Shown one piece after another: positions 45,100 to 57,199 of a DNA stretch of 64,000 nt. The first letter of the stretch is position 1. Every line of letters begins with the position of its first letter. The position numbers and the translations under genes are program-made. The stretch covers positions 181,608 through 245,607 of the forward strand of contig JAJEKV010000387.1 in the NCBI GenBank assembly GCA_021234155.1. Direction: 5' to 3'. The notes under the pieces were generated by a model. That model was not told the DNA's origin. It worked only from the letters and a program-made list of their open reading frames with translations, and searched no databases. This DNA comes from Isoetes taiwanensis (taxonomy: Eukaryota > Streptophyta > Lycopodiopsida > Isoetales > Isoetaceae).

Positions 45100-46410
45100 G
45101 AAAGCACAAGCATATACCAGAAAAAAATTATGGCTTTCGCTCCACATCAAAAATCAAAATTATTATTTCTAGTTGAAGCATGGTGAGTTCGACTTGGATG
45201 AAGACAAAAACTTAAGGGTCTGGTTGCACTGTATACAACAATAATATAGATATGGTTGCAATAATTCCTTTAACATCATCTCCTACCGACATAATACTAC
45301 AAAAGTTGAGCATCCTCTGTACATGATCCCTGCAACTATATTCAAATGGGATCAAGCTAAATCCTTTAAAACTTTAGGCTGTAATTTAAATAGAGAGAAA
45401 ACAAATTCAGAGCATAACGTATAAGGATGTAAAGAGACTAATAAACATTCATGCTTTAAGAACCCCACAGAGAAAAGAAGATACTTTTGTTAGTTGCATT
45501 TCACTAATTATGACCTTACAAAGGCAACTATATTGGAAACTGCTGTGATCACATTTTTCTCTTGCAATAGGAATGCATTGAAAAACCATGTAAAAACATA
45601 AAAAGGAACTCTAATATGTCATATCGCGTGTTTGATGTCTGCAAGATCCAAAGGCTGGTTTGTATTTTAATGGATTCAAGAATAGAAAAGGATGACTCAA
45701 AATATATTGGAGGTATATTGTACTTCAATCAAGCAGGACCCACAGTGTTAGATGATAAAAAGAATTTGAATCTGACCCATGTCCTACATCTGCCAACAAA
45801 TCAGACTCCAAAACTGAAAGTCTTGCTCTAACATGTATACTAAGAGATGTCTCTACGTTCAATGTTCTGGTTGCAAAGAAGAGAGAAGAAAAACTCGGAG
45901 CCATCACTAGAACTTGTTGAAGATACTAACTTGGAGCTTGCCAAGGCTGACAAAGGCTTTTTCTGCATAGAAGAGTTGGGTTTCCTTTGAAGCATATGAC
46001 ATTGAAGAGGAGAAGACATGACCTTTTCTTCTTGAGAACGTTGTGCTTAAAGGTGTTTTTCATGGGACAAAAACCTGGAGATCTTCTTAAAGTCAGGTGT
46101 CCAATGCTCCCATGACACCTGACCTAGCTCGATTGGAAGCCCATATTTATCATACGGGATGTCGTTAGTCCAGCTGCGGATGTGGTTGATCTACCTAACT
46201 GATATCAGCCATGACGAACTGCAGTTTGAAACCCCAAAATCAACTATTTTAGCCCTTTTTTTTGGTCAATTTAGCCCTGTTTCATCTCTGATCTCTTTCT
46301 CTCTTCATCAATCTGGCATTTAAGGGATAGACAAAGCGACTAAAATGCTTTTTAAACTGGATTAAGCTAATGGAGGAGCAAGTACCATCCAAACAAAGTT
46401 TCTGCCACGC
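45100..46410. other. No recognisable gene
   Basis: A 71-codon plus-strand frame (45616-45831, including KYIGGILYFNQAGPTVLDDK) shows no motif that I recognise. It may be decayed retroelement sequence. Confidence 0.3.
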
Positions 46411-46649
46411 TGCACAGTTCTATAAAACCCTATATCCTAAGTCAACTAATTGGCTTATGGATATCAAGTTCCTAACAACTGAAGGAACACACAAAACATT
46501 TTCTAAATTAACTACATTTCCATCTAGGTCATGTAAATCCAACTGTCCAGCCTCCTCCATCTTTTGAAGTGCGCCATTTCCCATTTGTACATGATGTGAA
46601 GTCTTTAATCTTTTGTCTTTTAGTTTGTTTGTTGATTTCACTATGCTTC

Positions 46650-46706
46650 TCTTAGCTCCATTCCTCAGTGGACGATAAAAAATCATTCTCATTCTCATTC
46701 TCATTA
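46650..46706 (+). mobile_element. LINE 3' tail with (CATTCT)n end
   Basis: CTCAGTGGACGATAAAAAAT is followed by four CATTCT units, inside the Copia D protease. Confidence 0.65.
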
Positions 46707-47087
46707 TCTAGGATATACAATTGAATGTTAAATTTGTTTTTAAAAATACTCAAAGAACTATCAATATTTACCTCAGCATCAAGGTCTGATTCTTCCACAT
46801 CAGCATCCTTTGCCACATTTACCGAAGCACGTTCTCTGATCATAGCTCCTTTAGCTCTGCCCCTTGGATTTCTAAAGCTGCTACCTCCACTGGCTGATCC
46901 TTTAGCTCTTCCACGTCCCAAATCTCTTGAACTAGAACAGTTATTTGCCAAATGTCCATATCCATCACAGTTATAACATATTACCTCCAGGAGGTTATGG
47001 ATGCACGGACTCAGTTGCATCTTCCAGAACGGCATTGAACTGTCCTACACAATTGTACAGCATGCCAACAGACTTATTACTACTATT

Positions 47088-47215
47088 TTTCCCTCGAAAA
47101 CCCTTCGGGGCGGGGGCTTTTTAATCCTGTAAGTAATACGTTTGTTGCTCTCTTTTTGTTTGGGCCCCATCTCCGTGGACGCTAAAAATCTATTCTATTC
47201 TATTCTATTCTTCTT
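47088..47215 (+). mobile_element. LINE 3' tail with (TTCTA)n end inside Copia D gag
   Basis: CTCGAAAACCCTTCGGGGCG hairpin, CTCCGTGGACGCTAAAAATC and TTCTATTCTATTCTATTCTT. Nearly identical to 42175-42300 because of the templated copy there. Confidence 0.8.
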
Positions 47216-47377
47216 ATTCTTTGGGCAATTTGCCTTTAAATGTCCAAACTGTTTATACATGAAACATGGACCTATTTTCCCAGAATTTGCCTTCTTTTTT
47301 CCTACAAGTATTACCTCTGTATATTTCATCGTCATCTTCTTTCTTAACTAACTTTATTTGCTCTAATTACGATTACG

Positions 47378-47440
47378 ATTAGGCGATTGGTCTCCATAAG
47401 CGATAAAAACTTTATTCTATTTTATTCTATTCCTTCCTAC
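47378..47440 (+). mobile_element. Second LINE 3' tail inside Copia D gag
   Basis: GCGATTGGTCTCCATAAGCG then ATAAAAACTTTATTCTATTT and a run of TTCTA/TTCC. Short, 5'-truncated copy. Confidence 0.7.
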
Positions 47441-48119
47441 TTTCCTAATAAGAGTACACAACTACCCAAAACTTTGAAAAGGCTCTAGATAAATTGAGTA
47501 CCTGTAATTATCGTGTAACTGGCACATTAGCAGCCTCCAAATCTTCAATGATATCATCAAACGCTTAGAATAACTGTGTCATATTCTCGTTCTCCTTAAA
47601 TTTAAGTTTCCTTGGTTCCCTGACAAGCATTTCAAGCTGAGAAGTATTTTTTATTTCATATGTTTTGAGAAGATAATCCCACATTTCTTTTGGTGTTTTA
47701 TCCCTGATCTTATGCATAATGCTTCAGTTTAACTTACTTGCAATAATCCTTTCAAGGTACTGCCTCTAGTTGCCACTCTTGTAGTTGCAAAGGAGCTCTC
47801 TCCTAGGGGTATATTTGTGGAATTACTCACCTTCTGTCAGTCCATCATTAAAGATAAGTTCCCACAACATTTCTGCCTTCAAGACATCTTTCATCCCTCC
47901 TTTCCATGCTTGACATCCTGCATCACCTTCAAATACACCTATACCACTTAGCAAACTTGCTCCAAATCTGGTTGCCATCACGAACCTGGCCCTGATACCA
48001 ATGAAAAGTTTCTGATGCCTTAGCAATTCATTAGTTTCTTGACACAATGTTAGTTTAAACACTTAAACAATTATAACAAGGATCTTAAAAATTTAATTTC
48101 AATGATGCAACAATTTTCT

Positions 48120-48305
48120 AAAGAGCCATGACATCCATGACATCCATGACGACTCTACTATAAAGAGCCATGGTATTATTTTAACATCCACGATGACTCA
48201 ACTGTGCGCCATGGGACAAGTCTAACCATAGTGCGACTCTGGGTGGTCTCGAACTCGAGACATATATATTCTAAACTAGCATGTTACCAGTAGACTAAAG
48301 ACCCA
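48120..48305 (-). mobile_element. SINE-like, tRNA-derived repeat
   Basis: The minus strand begins GGGTCTTTAGTCTACTGGTA, which looks like an acceptor stem and A box. About 30 nt later GTCTCGAGTTCGAGACC is a good B box. It continues into a non-tRNA body (CACTATGGTTAGACTTGTCC). No functional tRNA cloverleaf with a matched acceptor stem forms, so a SINE head or tRNA pseudogene is more likely than a tRNA gene. GGATGTCATGGATGTCATGG at its far end is a short tandem repeat. Confidence 0.45.
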
Positions 48306-48900
48306 TATACACTATGGTAATGTGTGAAATGGGAGAATTTCTTGAATTACTTGACTAGTCCTTCAAGGCCTTTTTGTTATATGTTTGAAGCAACTTAGGC
48401 AATTTTCATATCAAGACATTTTTTATGTTTGTTAACATTTATGTATAATACAATTGTTTCTAAAATAATCAGAAGAAGCCAGAGATCTATGCATCACAAG
48501 CTTGAGATAAAGAACATAAGAAAGAACTATATAATATGTTGCTAGAACATCAAAATTAATAGCAACATATTGATATCACCATGGATTCTGCTTCCTCGAC
48601 AAAGTCAAACAAATTTTCTAAACGTTGACATTGATATATGATCAATATGAAATAAAAGAAATTGGATTCCGTAATGTGTTTCTTTAGTTGACTTGGAGAT
48701 TCATGCAGTAACAGTAATGAGACCAATGGAGAGTTCATAATATTTAAACACGTATCGTAATGCTCTTAAAAGCATATTTGGGATACAGACTTAAACCACC
48801 ATCCATCACACCCAACAGCATAGAATCCTCTCTGAACTGTACGAGCATGTCACATCGTATACGGCTCTATCTGCCAACCTTGCTTGCGAAAATGTGATGT
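48306..48900. other. No recognisable gene
   Basis: AT-rich, short frames only. Confidence 0.35.
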
Positions 48901-49017
48901 GTTTGTTGTAGCTTGCTCATGAACATCCTCTTTTTCCTCCTACGAGGTATTAGCAGCTAACATGAATGATGCCGACGAATTAATTGAGAAACAACCTTTT
49001 TTCCAACCTCTTCTTGG

Positions 49018-49600
49018 GTGTCTTTTGACTACCAACAATCATTTGGATTATCATTTGGTATTAACTATGGCTCCCATCCCCTAGTATTAGTAAATCGAGA
49101 CGATGTTGCCTCAACTAGGATCATTTTTGTTTTCGCGTTGGCGAGTTTGCTCCACTCCAAGGTGGTTGTACTTTGGTGGCAAACTCTTCACAGATGCATT
49201 TGGATTAAAGTGTTTATTCACAAAACCGACCCTCACATTTCTCAGCTATGTCCCTTGTGTAAGCAGTGAGTCAAGACCGTTGAGCATAGTTTCTTCTTAC
49301 CTACTCACATCTAGCGGTTTGGGCGTGGCTTCTATCTCTTTTCAAGCGGCACCCACAAGGCGGGGAGGCATTTTTGGTTGTTATATCCCGGAGGTCTAGA
49401 CTAAAATGCAGAATCGTGTCTTTCATTTGGCTTCAAGTTGGTGATTGTGGTCAATTTGGAGGCAAAGAAGATTTCCTATCTTTAAGGGCCTGGATATTCC
49501 TGCTGCCCATGTTCTACAGGATATAAAACATAGAATCACAAAGTTTTATCATTTCTTTATGCTTGCCCCTGCCAAATGACACCTAATTTTTGAGGTCTAG
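49018..49600 (+). pseudogene. L1-type LINE C-terminus (zf-RVT domain) remnant
   Basis: In one frame VVVLWWQTLHRCIWIKVFIH and HISQLCPLCKQ are followed, after one stop, by VKTVEHSFF. This is the CPLC...E(T/H)..H...C zinc-finger region found after the RT in plant L1 LINEs and related proteins. It does not resemble the GC-rich LINE lineage above. Frames then decay (49270-49600). Dead fragment. Confidence 0.6.
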
Positions 49601-51220
49601 TTTGCAAGTTCTTCGTTGTGCATATTTCCACTTAGTGGGTTGTGGTTATCCACTGAGATTTTGCTCCCCTTGCTAATGTATTGTTTCCATTATGGTAACT
49701 TAATACAACTTGTCATCCTTCCAAGGAAAAAAAAATCAAAAAGACCAAATGGTCTATGGGGACACAAAATAGAAAAAGTAATTAAGGATATTGCATTCTT
49801 GATCATGTGGGTGCAAGTATGTCAAAAATTTATTGTCGTGCTTTAGCAGTGTTTCAAATCCCTAAGGGACATTGAAACACATAAGGCATAGCAAGCCTAT
49901 ACTACCAATCAGCCACAAATTGTTACAATGCATATTTCATAACATGGTATGACAAACTGTTGGATGGCATCTTATTATATATAGCAATCACCTTGTATCT
50001 TTTAGACAAGTATAGTATTTAGAGATTGTCCAACAAAAGGTTGATTAATCTTAGTTTCATGACTACTATGTTTTTAGACTCCCACCAGGAACTTTGATGG
50101 ATAAGATGGATGACGCGCTAAAAACATCTATATGTACACAACGGCTATTGGATCTAGTTTTTCAAAAAATATGGTACAATAAGACCGAGGGAGCAAAGTT
50201 ATCCTTGTGGCTATTCTTTGGGTCAGCAACAGGTGTCCAACGTTCATATCCAGGAAAGGTATTTTGCTGTATTATAATAAATGGTGATTGTAATAATAGA
50301 TAACAATAACAATAATCAATAATAGTGATAAGAATATCAATAATAGTGACAATAAAAATAATAAGATAAATATCAGATGACAATAATGGAAAACTACAAA
50401 AATGCCATTATAGTTTGGGCTAATGAACCAAAAAGAAGGCTTGATTGAATTGATTTGGAGATGATCGTTGGCAATCTTCTCCTTGGTCTAGGTTCGCTTG
50501 AATGATTTGCATTTAGACACATGCATATTGATCTAGAAGATTTGAGGCTTTAGTTTCCTTTTGCAATTTGATACATCAACTTAAAAAATGATATTGTTCC
50601 TTGGGACAATGGCTGGAGCTAAGGCTATGTCTCTATGTGAACAATTTCTGTATACATTATGCAATTCAAAGACCAACTATTGAGATGTTCGTAGTCTAAT
50701 TTTGGACCTTTGATATAATTACCTTATGAGGGAAGTCTAGTAAACACAAAAAAACTATAGTGGCATTTGGAACATAAGTTTAGTAAGCCCATGTTGTTTT
50801 GTTGAAGGACTATTTGGGGACTTTCTCGTCATTAGCCCAAACTATGGTGGCATTTGGATGTCCCTAAAAATAATATTATAGTATTCACAGTAGTATTTCC
50901 GTCCTCTAAAAGGGTTTTTTTCTTTTCTCTCCCGCTATTGCAAACACTTCTATAACCTTCAACTCATGTTGATCAGCTCATGACCTTTACTTTGCACACA
51001 GGAGTCACACAAACATTACAACTACTTATCTTCATGAGATTCTTATGGTCCACATTCCTATTATAATATGGTTGCTCATATGAACACAAAACTAAGTGTA
51101 AACATTGCAGTTCAAGTGCTAACATTATTGTTAAAAAGCCATGAATCCATAGCCATTGAATATTTTAGGCCGTGCCAATGGTCTAATATATAGGGGTCCC
51201 AATGCCGTATACGTGGCAGC
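49601..51220. other. No recognisable gene; ATAATAR-type simple sequence at 50270-50390
   Basis: Around 50270-50390 the sequence is a degenerate AATAATAG/ATAACAATA repeat. The rest has no motif. CTATAGTGGCATTTGGA (50756) and CTATGGTGGCATTTGGA (50843) form a small direct repeat. Confidence 0.4.
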
Positions 51221-51449
51221 GTCCCTCACCCTAAACATTTCCATCGCATCCTCCTACTGCATCTTGCTCCATCTCTATATCCAACGTGTTTAAATTTAGA
51301 CCAAATGAAGAACAAAGATTTTGACCTGAAAAGAGGAAAGGGAAAGAATAACCTGGCTTTGGATTTTACTATGAGCTTTGCCACGATTTTATCCTCGGCT
51401 TGGATGGAAAAATCCAAATGATATGATGGTAGGCCTTGTTTTAGGTGCG

Positions 51450-52811
51450 GGTTTTGGGATCGCCAAAGACCCTCTGTGAGGACTCTTGGATCAAGCAAAC
51501 AAATCCTAGAGAGTGTCACGTGGGGATTTTGCAAAGAGATCGAGAACAAAAAGAAGGAAACAAAAGCGAGAAAAACAAAAGAGACTATATGCCAAGATAA
51601 GGCTCCTTGAATATTAATATGAGTACATGAATTCTCATCAAGCAAGAAGAATGAAACAAGACAACACTAAGTCTCATCTAAAAACTTAAGATCTATCTCT
51701 ATTGATATATATAGTACAATGGCCTTGGGCCAGAATAGATAGATGGCAGATCTTGGTCACCAACTCCTGGATCATATGCATAATTTAAGGGAATCTTGCA
51801 GTGCCGTCATTAGTGCCTGGAATCCTAGTAAATTAAGGCCGAACTCCTCGGAGGCCGTCATTTGTCTTGTCTTGCTCTCTTCTATGACGGGCATGTGGAC
51901 TTCTGCGTGGTTTTTGGTGGGGGCGTGGGTTTGCTACCTGACACTTGACCTGGTCCCCTTGCCTATGCCCTGTGTGGTATTCAGGAACATGGTATTTTTT
52001 AAGCGCCCTATATTTTTATAGGGCCAGAAACAACTGGCTACTGCCCATGTAGGATAAATAACTTGGCGTAGTTTGGCCTGGCGATATTTTGCACCGTCTT
52101 GCTAAGATGGTGTAACTGAATTGGCGCAACCATGAAATTTTTATTTTGCTACATTAACAAATTGGCTACAAGCAAATTTGTATTTGTTAAGATAGGAACA
52201 TACTATTCATATTCATGTTCATGTTCATGTTCATGTTCATGTTCATGTTCATGTTCATGTTCATGTTCATGTTCATGTTCATGTTCATGTTTATATAAAT
52301 AACAAAACAATTGCATACGAGAAGAATAGGAAAAACACAGGCTCGACAGGGTAGAATAAACTAAACCTGTATGAAAGGGCGGTTTTTATGCTAGCTTGAT
52401 CAAATTAAAAAATATATATGAAACCCTAATCCTAGAGGACTAACAAATGGCGATTCTTAGATGGACATGTGGCCGAGATGTACTATGGCCACCCCCTTAC
52501 CCATTAAAATTTACCTTAGGTTCTAATTGGCTACCTCGATAAGTTTTTTCTTATGCACAAAACTCGAATTGGCCACACCCTACGCCTAGTTGGATTTAGT
52601 AAATATCAAATTGGCTACTAAACAAGTAAAATCTACAAATTCATGTTTTGAATTGGCCACTACCCTTCAGTCAGGGCATGAACGTATCCTACTCTGGCGT
52701 AGCCAACCATTTCTGAAAAAATATGAATGTGTGGCCAACTGGCCCGCCGGGGCCACTAAAAAATACCCTGTTCAGGAATAGTCCTATGCCTGGCTACACA
52801 GGTTAACACTC
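51450..52811 (-). mobile_element. Long LTR-like sequence with CCAAT boxes and TATA box
   Basis: On the minus strand, GGTGAGGGGGAG (complement of 52812-52823) has the form of a polypurine tract and is followed by TGTTAACCTGTG, a plausible LTR start at 52811. Downstream lie six CCAAT motifs, a (CATGAA)n block, a TATATATA box (about 51706-51713) and T-rich U5-like sequence. The far end and a second LTR were not found, so the left border is approximate. It would be the 3' LTR of an element extending toward 55-57 kb. Confidence 0.45.
52206..52291. repeat. (TGTTCA)n hexanucleotide repeat
   Basis: About 13 nearly perfect TTCATG units inside the LTR-like sequence. Confidence 0.95.
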
Positions 52812-52897
52812 CCCCTCACCAAAGAACACTCAGAGGAGAGAAAAGCAGGCACAAATTCAGAAGGGGAGAAGCCAGGAACCTTGTCAAAATCATCCTG

Positions 52898-55766
52898 TCA
52901 ACTGTGAGGACGTGCCTCAAAGTGGTATTTCTGGATAAGATCTTGCTGATCTTTCAAGGCATCTGAAGCGTGTACCCCGATAGAAGGGGATACATCTATC
53001 TGAAACCCAAACTGTGTCATGTCTTCAAAAGCACGGTGAGCCTCCATGGGGACATACTGACATTCGATGAGTAGGCAAGTCTGGAGACCAAAAGCACTAG
53101 CACTGGCATTTGGATTACAATAATAGATAGGACGTCGTCGAGCAATCGAACATTGGAGAAGGCACTTCAGGGCAGCACAAAAACCTGCTTGACAGTGAAC
53201 GGATGGGTCAGGGGACGTGGCAGCATGCTCCAAGAATTGTGTGAGTCTCCAGACAGCATGAGCGGGGTTTTGCCAACCGCGTTCATTTGGAATGTAGATC
53301 CAATTCTCATTGTGATCCAAGATTTCTCATTCCTGCTAGACAGTTCTGCGCACAAAACGTAGATCCCACCGAAGACCTGTGGAGATGTGTGTGGGTCCAA
53401 TCAATGTGACTAGATGTTGTAAATGATGTGCCACCTAGATGTTGTAAATGTATCTGTGCAAATTGAATCCCCATTTCTTCGTGCAAGTTCTTGTGGACTT
53501 GCAGCAAAGTTTTGCAATCCAAAGGGGCAAATGGTGAGCAAGCTCAGGCACGTACTCCACCTTAAAAGCATTGACCCATGACTGATCATGGATATATTTG
53601 TTGTCATTCTGTAACAACCACTTAGCATTTGGATCACCTTGAAAGGCACGGTGTGGATCGTCATCAAACTTATCCTGTGTATCAGCTAGATAGAAGTCAT
53701 GCATAACATACGCCATTGGTTGAACAAGGCAAAAAATAAAGAATTCTGGATCTTCACAAGTAATAATTTGAAATGTAAAGAAAACCAACGAAGAAGGCCT
53801 TTGTCTTCAATTGAGAGATCGGGTCAGATGGCGAGGAGATCCTTACTGGTGAGAGAGTCATGAAGGGTGCGTTTAGCAGAGAACCACTTGAGCATAAAGA
53901 GATGTCTTCAAGATTGTACATAATCCAGATAGCTCGTGGGTTTCGAAAAATAATCCTAAATGTGGACAACCAAGGAGATATATGTCTCGTGCTGATTATG
54001 AGCTTCATTAGCTGACTCAATGGCCTGCTGCAGCTGGTGTTCCATATCATGAATTCTGTTGTCTTTGTCTTCTCAATGAGAAGGCGGAGTGGCGTGTGAA
54101 GATGAAGGGCCGTGGTGGAGGCTTCGCGGTGAAGACTAGCAATCTCAACGTCATCTACCAAACACGTTTTCGAGCCTCGATGAAATTTGGGTTTGCAAGT
54201 CCATGGACGATGTGTCTATCTTTGTGAAATTTGGACTTCAAAATAGAAATGTGAATTTCCGCATGGTGGCATCTTTGTTGATAGATGTACTCATTTTGCA
54301 ACCCGTGTAAAGAGCACGAGTATCAACAAAAGTTTGTCTTTTCTTTGATGAAAGCTAGAACCTCGTGATGGTGGCTTGAAGTTGAGCTTGATGTTCTTCC
54401 ATGGTTCGCGTGTGTCTTGTTCTTTAATAAGAGCCTCTCGAGGGTATCTAGCAAAGCTCCATGCTTAGTTTGAAGACTTTCTTCAAGGTTTGGTTCGAGC
54501 TTGGCGGCACGAAGATCATCTGGCTGCAAGGCTTCCGCATAATCCATATATTCTTTCACCCCATTCATGAAATGTTCTTGTGACTCCTAGAGTTTTATCA
54601 TGCAACCCGGCAACAATTTGTTTGTATTGATACAGTGCCCTTGGTGGGTGGGAAAGCGATGGATGGGAAAGAGGCAAAGATGGCTATTGAATGATGTGGA
54701 TTGAAGTTTGAGAAACTTCGGTGAGTAGAAGCATGCATGAGTGGACTGAGAGGAAGGAACATTGATGACGGTGTTTGGCGTGGAGCTTGTGGGCGTGGAG
54801 ATGGTTGGGCATCGGGACATGGGCGTGAGCTCTCTTCTTGAAGTTCTCTAAGGAGGCCGGATGACAGTGGGTACAACTAAAAGCTTGAGAAGTAGCTTCC
54901 AAGCGGCGAATGGAGAGACAACTAGGTTACGGAAGACTTTGGTTGATGATGGCCTGGAAGTGAGCACCCATAGCGGACTCAAGACCGGAGCCAAGAGAGA
55001 TTGGAGATTTGTATACTTCATGAAGAAGATGTTGAAACAAGATTTGGGACCAATCCACAAAACTGGTGGAGTGAATAACGGCAATTGCAGTATGGAAAAA
55101 GTGCTTGTTGATATGGGTGTTCTTGATAGAGTACCCATAGAACTTCCTCCACAAGAACTTGGCAAATGCTTCATGAGGCTTCGCTATGTTGGTGAGCTTA
55201 TATGTTGTGGCCACATATGGAGCTTGGTCATAGACTGTAACATCATGATTACGCAAAGCAATTTCAAGAGGGAGTGCATCGAGACAATTGAAATACTTGG
55301 GCCAAGAGACTTTGGTTGAGGGTGATTCTTGTATGATCCACCATCATCTAATATCCTGCATCAGTCTTGATCAAGTGTGCAATGAACTGCTGAAGCTGTG
55401 CTGGATTGGGAACACGGAGTTATTGTTTAGAAAATTCAAGCAACCACACCCTTTCAGCGACATCACAACTAAGCGCCTTCAAGAGGTTCTCGGACGATTG
55501 GCGGTGGAAAAGATGGCCAGGTTGAAAAGCTCCACGATCCATGGGCACTTGTGGCTTGGAGAGTGGGCAACTTGGGGAGGGGCAGCCATGGCGTCGGCAG
55601 AAGAAATTGATGAGCGGAAGGCGAAGAGTGGGAAGAGTGGAGAAATTTCAGAAGCTTTAGGGTTCGCATCTGTACAACCAATATTTTTATAGGCAGGTTC
55701 AAAAGTAGAATCTGAGTCATTGATAGTGCCAGATGGTAGTATGGATGAAAGAAGGTCCGGAACCAA
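52898..55766 (-). pseudogene. Unclassified decayed ORFs between Gypsy integrase and LTR-like sequence
   Basis: Minus-strand coding is visible in pieces. 55595-55480 reads MAAPPQVAHSPSHKCPWIVE. 55256-54927 reads RNHDVTVYDQAPYVATTYKL, EAFAKFLWRKFYGYSI and FVDWSQILFQHLLHEVYKS. 54568-54323 reads KEYMDYAEALQPDDLRAAKL. A coiled-coil-like MEHQLQQAIESANEAHNQHE lies near 54045-53985. DPHRAFQGDPNAKWLLQNDN lies at 53670-53610. 53320-52898 reads NPAHAVWRLTQFLEHAATSP and ARRRPIYYCNPNASASAFG. These look like one eroded reading frame of several hundred codons. I recognise no gag, protease or RT motif. It may be an extra ORF of a Gypsy element or a host gene remnant. Confidence 0.35.
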
Positions 55767-56084
55767 AAATTTTAGTTAAGTCCCAAAATGGCCGAGAGTG
55801 AATCAAGGTTAAAGATGAGCGGAGAAGCGAGCGGTGCGATGGGACGTCGTGGTGATGTACGAATAATGATTTGACACAGCCGTAGTTTTAATTAGGTATA
55901 ATTAGGAGAGACAACTCGAGAGTTGAATGTTTAAAAGAAAGGAGGTGGCGTAAAAGCCAGCCGGAGAGAAGGTACTGCGACTAGATTTGGCGCCGAGATA
56001 TGGAATGCGGAATTGGAATGTACCTCAGAGATATGGACACGTCGGCAAAATTTAATTGCGCCACCGTGGCGGGCAATAAGCGAT

Positions 56085-56112
56085 AGGGCTATATAAAGTG
56101 AACAAGAGGAAG
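56085..56112 (-). promoter_or_regulatory. Possible TATA box upstream of the unclassified ORFs
   Basis: CACTTTATATAGCCC on the minus strand lies about 500 nt before the Met near 55595. A plant TATA motif by sequence only; no transcript evidence. Confidence 0.3.
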
Positions 56113-56344
56113 CGAAAACACAACCGATCGCAAATGATGGATAACTTTCTTTGCATGAATGACTTAGATACGTGGAAGATGAAGAACGGCGGAATCATAG
56201 GCGGGTCATTTATCTAGGTGGCAAATAACCGAATCCAGATGTCTAATTATCATGGCGTCATACCGCACCTCGCTCACGATCCGGAGGGGGTTATATAATC
56301 CTGCTGAGCACTGTGTTGCTCCCAACCCGGAGTAACAAGGTGTT

Positions 56345-57160
56345 TTAGTAGGATTTTGTATATAGGGGCGATGCCTGCAATGATTTAAAAGTAAGGGCTA
56401 TGCCCAAATTTTTGTGTAACCCAACTTCACGGAATTGTAAAGAAAGAACTAAATCCCCTTCCTTGAAATTTTTTGTTTTGATTTGTTTTGTCATGCTTAG
56501 GATTTTGTGTAGCTGTTGCCCAACAAAGAACTCACGAGATAAGCATGGCGGCAAAGCTCATCTAATTATTGCAACTAATAAGCGCTCTCTTTGTAGCAGA
56601 GGAGGATCATGCATGGTAGCAAGTTGAAAGCGAAGAGATGGTAGAACAAACTCAAAGGCATTGAGCTTCTTGGCCATAAACCAACTTAAAGGGGTCTGCC
56701 CTATGGCAATCTTGTAACTAGTGTTATAAGCCCATAAAGCGCAGTGGGCCAATCGGTTGCAGGCGTCACAATTTTTCTTCAAAATGTTGATGAGAGTCTT
56801 TTTGGTACTTTCAGCAAGACCATTGCCTTGTGGATAATAAGAAGTGCTCTTTCGATGATGGATATGCAAGTAGTCCGGTCCGGTTCTTTGTCGTCGATTA
56901 ACAAAATGAACACCTCGGTCACTTACTAGTGGAGCAGCCGAAGCGTGTAATGACATGCGTGTAGAGTATGCGTGCCGTGTTGGCAGCGATGTTATTTGAT
57001 AGTGCACAAGCTTGCGCCCACTTGGTTGCATAATCAGTGAGAACAAAGATGTATCGAGCATGGCGTCTTTGGCGGTGGATCCACAGGCCCAATAAAATCC
57101 TTTCCCCATTTGCTGAAGGTCATATTATATTGAGGAATTTAGAGCGATCCAGAGCGTTGA
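56345..57160 (-). pseudogene. Ty3/gypsy integrase fragment
   Basis: The DDE integrase core appears on the minus strand. WGKDFIGPVDPPPK with TDYATKWAQACALS lies at 57110-57000. VSDRGVHFVNRRQ lies near 56925-56885, and HRKSTSYYPQGNGLAESTKK with the Glu near 56855-56790. HCALWAYNTSYKIAIGQTPL and LNAFEFVLP follow. A C-terminal block ends NFKEGDLVLSLQF (about 56470-56430). Frame changes near 56990 and 56600 and stops show decay. Nothing of RT or protease is found upstream (57.2-59 kb), so it is a truncated fragment. Confidence 0.8.
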
Positions 57161-57199
57161 TCCGAGATCCTATGGCTCACATCGATTTGGGGATTCTAT

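Larger units (their letters stand above)
46420..48062 (-). pseudogene. Copia family D gag-protease remnant
   Basis: Minus-strand order. Gag N-terminus MATRFGASLLSGIGVFEGDA with AWKGGMKDVLKAEMLWELI comes first (47975-47830). A UBN2-like gag segment follows (IRDKTPKEMWDYLLKTYEI, SQLEMLVREPRKLKFKENEN; 47720-47570). A knuckle CFMYKQFGHLKANC has one Cys replaced by Tyr (about 47265-47225). A canonical knuckle CYNCDGYGHLANNC follows (about 46985-46940). Last is the protease end with NVVNLENVLCVPSVVRNLIS (about 46530-46440). Two LINE tails (47090-47215, 47378-47440) and stops interrupt it. It differs from the A/B/C family. Confidence 0.8.

Noticed and set aside
48240-48305. Functional tRNA gene on the minus strand
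   Set aside because: A and B boxes are recognisable, but the acceptor stem does not pair and no normal anticodon arm forms.
54861-55692. Plus-strand open frames of 134-152 codons
   Set aside because: The minus strand in the same interval has the more protein-like composition and continues with neighbouring segments. The plus frames show no motif and are probably shadows, though this is not certain.
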